Source: Gilvimarinus chinensis DSM 19667
GTDB lineage: Bacteria; Pseudomonadota; Gammaproteobacteria; Pseudomonadales; Cellvibrionaceae
Length of the DNA: 64,000 nt
Reading direction: 5' to 3'
Assembly: GCF_000377745.1 (NCBI RefSeq)
Contig: NZ_KB898706.1
Coordinates: forward strand, 1,015,955-1,079,954
The position numbers and the translations under genes were made by a program. Shown one piece after another: positions 58,595 through 64,000 of the stretch (positions within the stretch are counted from its first letter, which is position 1; the number at the start of each line of letters is the position of its first letter). The notes under the pieces were generated by a model. It saw only the letters and a list, made by a program, of their open reading frames with translations, was not told where the DNA came from and did no database searches.

Positions 58595-60540
58595 TAGGCG
58601 CTGCCCAAATTTAATTGCTGTTGGTAAAACGCCAGCTCTTCGCGGGCGGCGGTTTGAATCGCCTCGGCGCTTCTAAAGCCGTGGGCTTCATCGGCGAAGG
58701 TTACGTAGCGGTTGGCTATGCCTTTTTGCTCAAGTGCGGCGACCATTGCTTCGGCCTGCTCGGGCGGCACGACTTTATCTTTTAAGCCTTGCAAAAAAAT
58801 CACCGGGCAGCTGAGTTGCTCAATGTGGTGAATAGGCGAGCGCTCGGTGTACACGGCTTTGGCTTCGGGGTAGGGGCCTACCAGCGTGTCTAAATAACGG
58901 GATTCAAACTTGTGGGTGTGCTCGGCCAGTGCCGACAAGTCGCCAATGCCGTACAAGCTGGCGCCCAGGCTAAAGGTGTCGGTAAAAGTAAGGGCGGCCA
59001 GCACGGTGTAGCCACCGGCGCTTGAGCCGCGAATAATCAGTTTGCTTGAATCCGCCAAACCTTGATCCGCCAAGTACTGAGCGCCAGCGGCGACATCGGC
59101 GACGTCGGCGACGCCCCAGTTACCTTTCAAGCTGTCGCGATAGTCCCGGCCGTAGCCGGTGCTGCCGCGATAGTTCACATCCAGCACGGCGAAGCCTCGG
59201 CTGGTCCAAAATTGCAGCTTTTCGTTCAGGGCGCTGCTGGTGGCGCCAGTCGGGCCGCCATGGCACATCACAATCAGTGGCGGTTTCTCACCTTCTGGTG
59301 CGGTAAATTTTGCGTTGGTTGGGGCGTAGTAAAAACCGTGGCAGCTTGCATTGCCTGAAGTAGCAAAACTAATCGCCTGTGGTTTGGCTAAATCGTCCGG
59401 CTCAAAGCTTGCGGGCTTTGAACGGCGTAGCTGCTGCATGGGGGGCGCGGCTTTGTGACCGATGGATTGGCTGAGAAAGTGAAATAAGGTGCTGGAGCGC
59501 TCGGCGTTGCCGCCGGTAAATACAATGTGGTCCGCGTTTGCCTGAATATTGCTGATATCGGTGAGCGGGCTTGCCAGGGCGCTGAACTGATAACCGCGCG
59601 CGGTCTTTTTGCGGGTTATTAACCCCAGTGACCACAGGCCGTTTTCGCTGTAACAGCAGATGATTTTGTCGTCGCTGATAAAACCATAGGTGGACATGCC
59701 AAACACCCACTGGGGGGTGGCAAATTCGGCTTCGCGTTCAATCACGCACAGATGTTTACCGCCTTCGTAGCAGTATAAATTCCACCAATTGCTGCGGTCG
59801 TTTACGTAGTACAGCGTGCCCTCCGGGCTCCAGCTGGGCTGGAAAATGGATTCGGTAGCGCTACCTGCGATAACCTGGTGGTTCTCTATCTCGCCTTTTT
59901 CGCTCAGCTTGGCCAGGCTCAGCTCGGTGCCATCCCAGGGCATATTGGGGTGCTGCCAGCTCAGCCACAGCAGTTCGCGGCCATCGGGTGACAGGCGTGG
60001 GTTGCTGTAAAAATCCGCGCCCTCGGCGAGCGTTGTCACCTTGTAGTTGGCGTTGATGTCTATGGCCACCAGTTGGGCAATTTCCTCACCTTCGCCGGTA
60101 TGATCTTCACGCACCGCTATTAAGCGTTCGCGCTTGGCATCGAAACAAAAATCCGCGTAGCGATAGTCGCCTTCCGGTGTAATGGCAACGGGGGTAAGGG
60201 AGTGGCCCTGGCGCAGGGGAATTTTATAGATGCGCTGGTCGGCGTCGAACACGGCAAAAACGGCATTTTCTGTGGCCAGGTAGGCCCCGCCGCCGTATTC
60301 GTTGGCGCGGGTGCGTACGCTCACGCTGGCGTCCAGCAGCTCACGCGGGTCTTTGCCCAGCTCCTGTCGCATTAACACATTGCGCCCGCCCTCATCGGGG
60401 CGCGACTCTAGCCAATACACAATGGCGCCGCACAGTTGCGGGGCATCCAAACGCAGAGAGTTGGCAGTGAGTGCTTCCGGGGTGATGGGGGAGTTCCAGG
60501 TGCCGAAAGGGGCGATGTGTTTGGTGTTTTTTGCGCTCAT
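58594..60540 (-). CDS. S9-family prolyl oligopeptidase / dipeptidyl aminopeptidase-like
   Basis: A 648-residue peptidase without signal peptide. The start is ATG 60540 (MSAKNTKHIAPFGTW); the frame runs on to 60669 through the tilS leader and is not supported. A beta-propeller region (about 30-390) precedes an alpha/beta hydrolase domain with VMCHGGPTGATSS (oxyanion), VLDVNYRGSTGYGR, nucleophile Ser in IRGSSAGGYTVLAAL, Asp in LQGLKDKVVPPEQ and His in ADEAHGFR. It cleaves short peptides in the cytosol. It shares a one-base overlap with greB and is divergent from tilS. Confidence 0.93.
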   Translation of the reverse strand: MSAKNTKHIAPFGTWNSPITPEALTANSLRLDAPQLCGAIVYWLESRPDEGGRNVLMRQELGKDPRELLDASVSVRTRANEYGGGAYLATENAVFAVFDADQRIYKIPLRQGHSLTPVAITPEGDYRYADFCFDAKRERLIAVREDHTGEGEEIAQLVAIDINANYKVTTLAEGADFYSNPRLSPDGRELLWLSWQHPNMPWDGTELSLAKLSEKGEIENHQVIAGSATESIFQPSWSPEGTLYYVNDRSNWWNLYCYEGGKHLCVIEREAEFATPQWVFGMSTYGFISDDKIICCYSENGLWSLGLITRKKTARGYQFSALASPLTDISNIQANADHIVFTGGNAERSSTLFHFLSQSIGHKAAPPMQQLRRSKPASFEPDDLAKPQAISFATSGNASCHGFYYAPTNAKFTAPEGEKPPLIVMCHGGPTGATSSALNEKLQFWTSRGFAVLDVNYRGSTGYGRDYRDSLKGNWGVADVADVAAGAQYLADQGLADSSKLIIRGSSAGGYTVLAALTFTDTFSLGASLYGIGDLSALAEHTHKFESRYLDTLVGPYPEAKAVYTERSPIHHIEQLSCPVIFLQGLKDKVVPPEQAEAMVAALEQKGIANRYVTFADEAHGFRSAEAIQTAAREELAFYQQQLNLGSA

Positions 60541-60644
60541 AGACTCGACAGGCTTGTGAATTTCAGGGCCCTGAACACTACCCATTGTGGCTTGTAATCG
60601 CAAGAGTTGTTGCCCGCTACCCGCGCCTGGGGTTAAATGCCGCC

Positions 60645-62015
60645 ATGACTCATTCCATCGTTCGCACACTACAAAGTTGCGCCCGCCAGCACAGCGCCAG
60701 CCGCTGGTTGGTGGGCTTTAGTGGCGGGTTGGATTCAACCGTACTTTTGCATAGCTTAAGTGCTGCTCAGCTGGGAGTGCCTGTTATTGCCGTGCACGTT
60801 CACCATGGCCTGTCGCCCAATGCCGATAGCTGGCAGCGCCATTGCCAAACGGTTTGCGATAGCCTTCAGGTGCCGCTGCTGACTCAGCGGTTAGGCTTAC
60901 ATTCGGCTACGGGCAATCTTGAAGAGCGCGCCCGCCAGGCGCGTTATCAGGCGATCAATGAGTTAACCCAGCCTGGCGATGTAGTGCTGTTGGGGCACCA
61001 CCGCGACGACCAGGCCGAGACGTTACTGTACCGGTTGATGCGCGGCGCCGGAGTCAAAGGTCTGGCGGCAATGGGTGAGCAGCGCCACCTGGGCAATGTA
61101 AGCCTATGGCGGCCGCTGCTTAATTACAGTCGGGCCGAGCTGCTCGCCTACGCTCGCGAACAGGACTTGCAGTGGATAGAGGATGAGTCCAACGAGCAGC
61201 TGCATTTTGATCGCAATTATTTGCGCCAGCAGGTGTTGCCCGCACTAACCGAGCGCTGGCCCGAGGCCAGCAAAGCCATGGCGCAAAGTGCTGAGCATTG
61301 CCGCGAGGCGCAATCACTGCTTACCGATTTAGCCATTCTGGATAGCCAACAACTGGCCGAGCGCCCCGAGCCCGGCGGTTACAGTGTTGATCTTGCGCAT
61401 CTGCGCGCCTTACCCCCAAGGCGGCAGAAAAACTACCTGCGCTTCTGGCTCGATGAACGTTTTGGGGTCAGCATCGGTCGTCAGGCGCAAGTGGATATCG
61501 AACAGCAGCTGCTGGCTGAGGGGGCTAGCGTGGCCGCCAGAATCTCGGTGGTAGATGTGCAGCTGTGTTGCTTTGCCAACCGGCTTTACGCGCTGGATGC
61601 CCGCGCCCAGTGGGCGCCGCGCACGGATGAGCCGAGCTTGCTGTGGCAGAGCGTTGCCGAACCACTGGCCCTGCCGGGCGGAGATTGCCTCAGCCTTATA
61701 CCCGTTCACCACATTGGCATCAACTGCATGGGCATTCACCCCGATGGCTTAACGGGCAAGGTCGAGGTACGCTGGCGTCAGGGCGGCGAGCGCTGCCAGC
61801 CTGCCGGTCGTGCGCATTCACAAACCCTTAAAAAACTGCTGCAAGAATACCAAGTGCCCACCTGGCTGCGCCCACGGGTGCCGCTGTTGTTTATTGATGG
61901 CGATCTGGCCGCTGTGGGCGATTATTGGGTCAATCAGGCTTATGCGGGCAAAGGGGCGGGCGCTATGGCCTTGCATTGGCACTTTGCCGCTGTGCAAAGG
62001 CCAACTTCTGATTGA
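60645..62015 (+). CDS. tilS: tRNA(Ile)-lysidine synthase
   Basis: TilS modifies C34 of the CAU-anticodon tRNA-Ile to lysidine so that it reads AUA. The start ATG 60645 (MTHSIVRTLQSCA) gives 456 residues; a GTG at 60585 opens the frame earlier without support. The PP-loop is LVGFSGGLDSTVLLHSLS (SGGxDS), followed by VHVHHGLSPNADSW, LEERARQARYQAI and LLGHHRDDQAETLLYRLMRGAG. The C-terminal region (about 350-456, VRWRQGGERCQPAGRAHSQT, KKLLQEYQVPTWLRPRVPLL) is the TilS tRNA-binding domain. pyrG follows. Confidence 0.95.
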   Translation: MTHSIVRTLQSCARQHSASRWLVGFSGGLDSTVLLHSLSAAQLGVPVIAVHVHHGLSPNADSWQRHCQTVCDSLQVPLLTQRLGLHSATGNLEERARQARYQAINELTQPGDVVLLGHHRDDQAETLLYRLMRGAGVKGLAAMGEQRHLGNVSLWRPLLNYSRAELLAYAREQDLQWIEDESNEQLHFDRNYLRQQVLPALTERWPEASKAMAQSAEHCREAQSLLTDLAILDSQQLAERPEPGGYSVDLAHLRALPPRRQKNYLRFWLDERFGVSIGRQAQVDIEQQLLAEGASVAARISVVDVQLCCFANRLYALDARAQWAPRTDEPSLLWQSVAEPLALPGGDCLSLIPVHHIGINCMGIHPDGLTGKVEVRWRQGGERCQPAGRAHSQTLKKLLQEYQVPTWLRPRVPLLFIDGDLAAVGDYWVNQAYAGKGAGAMALHWHFAAVQRPTSD

Positions 62016-62122
62016 GCCCGGTGGGGCTTTCTGGTATTCTGGCGCCCCATCTGAAAGCACATTGTGAGCCACAGATGCGGTCTGCACTGATCGCTGCAAA
62101 GCCACGAATGTGCGCCGAGTGA

Positions 62123-63799
<1,677 letters not shown>

Positions 63800-63805
63800 T
63801 CTTAC

Positions 63806-63829
63806 AATGCCCGGTACGCCGGGCATTTT
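63806..63829 (+). terminator. Terminator after pyrG
   Basis: AATGCCCGG (63806-63814) pairs with CCGGGCATT (63819-63827) and is followed by TTC. It is 7 bases after the stop; kdsA may still be reached by read-through. Confidence 0.7.
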
Positions 63830-63855
63830 CGTGACAGCGACAAGTGAGCTAAATA

Positions 63856-64000
63856 GTGACTGATAAAATCGTTAGCGTCGGCGGTATAGAAATCGCCAAC
63901 AATCACCCCTTTGTATTGTTCGGTGGCATGAACGTGCTGGAGTCTCGCGACTTGGCCATGAAAACCGCCGAAGCCTACAAAGCCGTGACCGATAAGCTGA
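63856..64000 (+). CDS. kdsA: 2-dehydro-3-deoxyphosphooctonate aldolase (KDO-8-P synthase), 5' part only
   Basis: KdsA condenses PEP and arabinose-5-phosphate to KDO-8-phosphate for lipopolysaccharide. The frame starts at GTG 63856 after AAGTGAG and runs off the window after about 48 residues. [20 protein letters not shown] closely matches the KdsA N-terminus. The position downstream of pyrG is typical. Confidence 0.92.
   Translation, partial: MTDKIVSVGGIEIANNHPFVLFGGMNVLESRDLAMKTAEAYKAVTDKL

Overview
The window looks like a chromosomal segment of a marine, polysaccharide-degrading gammaproteobacterium of the Cellvibrionaceae type (Cellvibrio / Saccharophagus / Gilvimarinus / Simiduia-like). 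This is an inference from three things: a secreted chitin-type lytic polysaccharide monooxygenase with a poly-serine linker and a chitin-binding module; many secreted or TonB-linked carbohydrate proteins; and gammaproteobacterial housekeeping blocks (relA-mazG, tilS-pyrG-kdsA, aroA, dcd, greB). No rRNA, tRNA, CRISPR array, insertion sequence or prophage was recognised.

Region 1 (1-13.8 kb) is the most accessory part. A ChbG/YdjC-type deacetylase and an AA10 LPMO are divergent across a 504-bp control region holding a CRP-like site and two ACAACGTTGT palindromes of NagR/LacI type. After dcd come two paralogous outer-membrane beta-barrel genes, a 1-kb gene-free stretch, then a three-gene operon of exported proteins: a GH5-like hydrolase with an Ig-like tail, a nucleoside-hydrolase-fold protein, and a 1366-residue chimera (ThuA + SGNH-like + PVC-type dehydrogenase propeller + HEAT-like + cytochrome c). 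A third beta-barrel paralogue follows. This operon with its flanking barrels is the best candidate here for a poorly described system, possibly oxidative glycan or glycoside processing in the periplasm.

Region 2 (13.8-35.8 kb) is mixed metabolism and transport: aroA, two Gfo/Idh/MocA oxidoreductases, a Nudix hydrolase, a HAD-IIA phosphatase, a BCCT transporter, gltS and an APC permease. A TonB receptor is divergent from an AraC regulator across a likely Fur box. Further on are a secreted metallophosphoesterase with a CBM9-like tail, a soluble PAS-PAS chemoreceptor, a DUF1801 protein, YnfA and an EmrE-like SMR transporter with a 58-codon ORF between them, an aldo/keto reductase divergent from an AraC regulator, an MmcQ/YjbR protein, and a Tat-exported Gfo/Idh/MocA protein.

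Region 3 (35.8-47.8 kb) is a cobalamin uptake and salvage locus. A cobalamin riboswitch precedes a btuB-like receptor, followed on the same strand by cobO, cobQ, btuC, btuD, cobU, cobT, cobC, cobS, cbiB, cobD and btuF, many with overlapping stop/start codons. It covers import, adenylation, aminopropanol side-chain attachment, lower-ligand activation and final assembly, but holds no corrin-ring genes, so the locus serves salvage.

Region 4 (47.8-64 kb): an EamA transporter, a DUF3565 protein, glk divergent from a GH3 beta-glucosidase across a perfect LacI-type operator, relA-mazG-small protein, cyanase, an HDAC-family deacetylase, an S9 peptidase-greB pair, tilS, pyrG and the start of kdsA.

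Start codons were chosen from ribosome-binding sites, signal peptides and family N-termini, and often differ from the longest open frame. Functions rest on family motifs read by eye; no database search was run.
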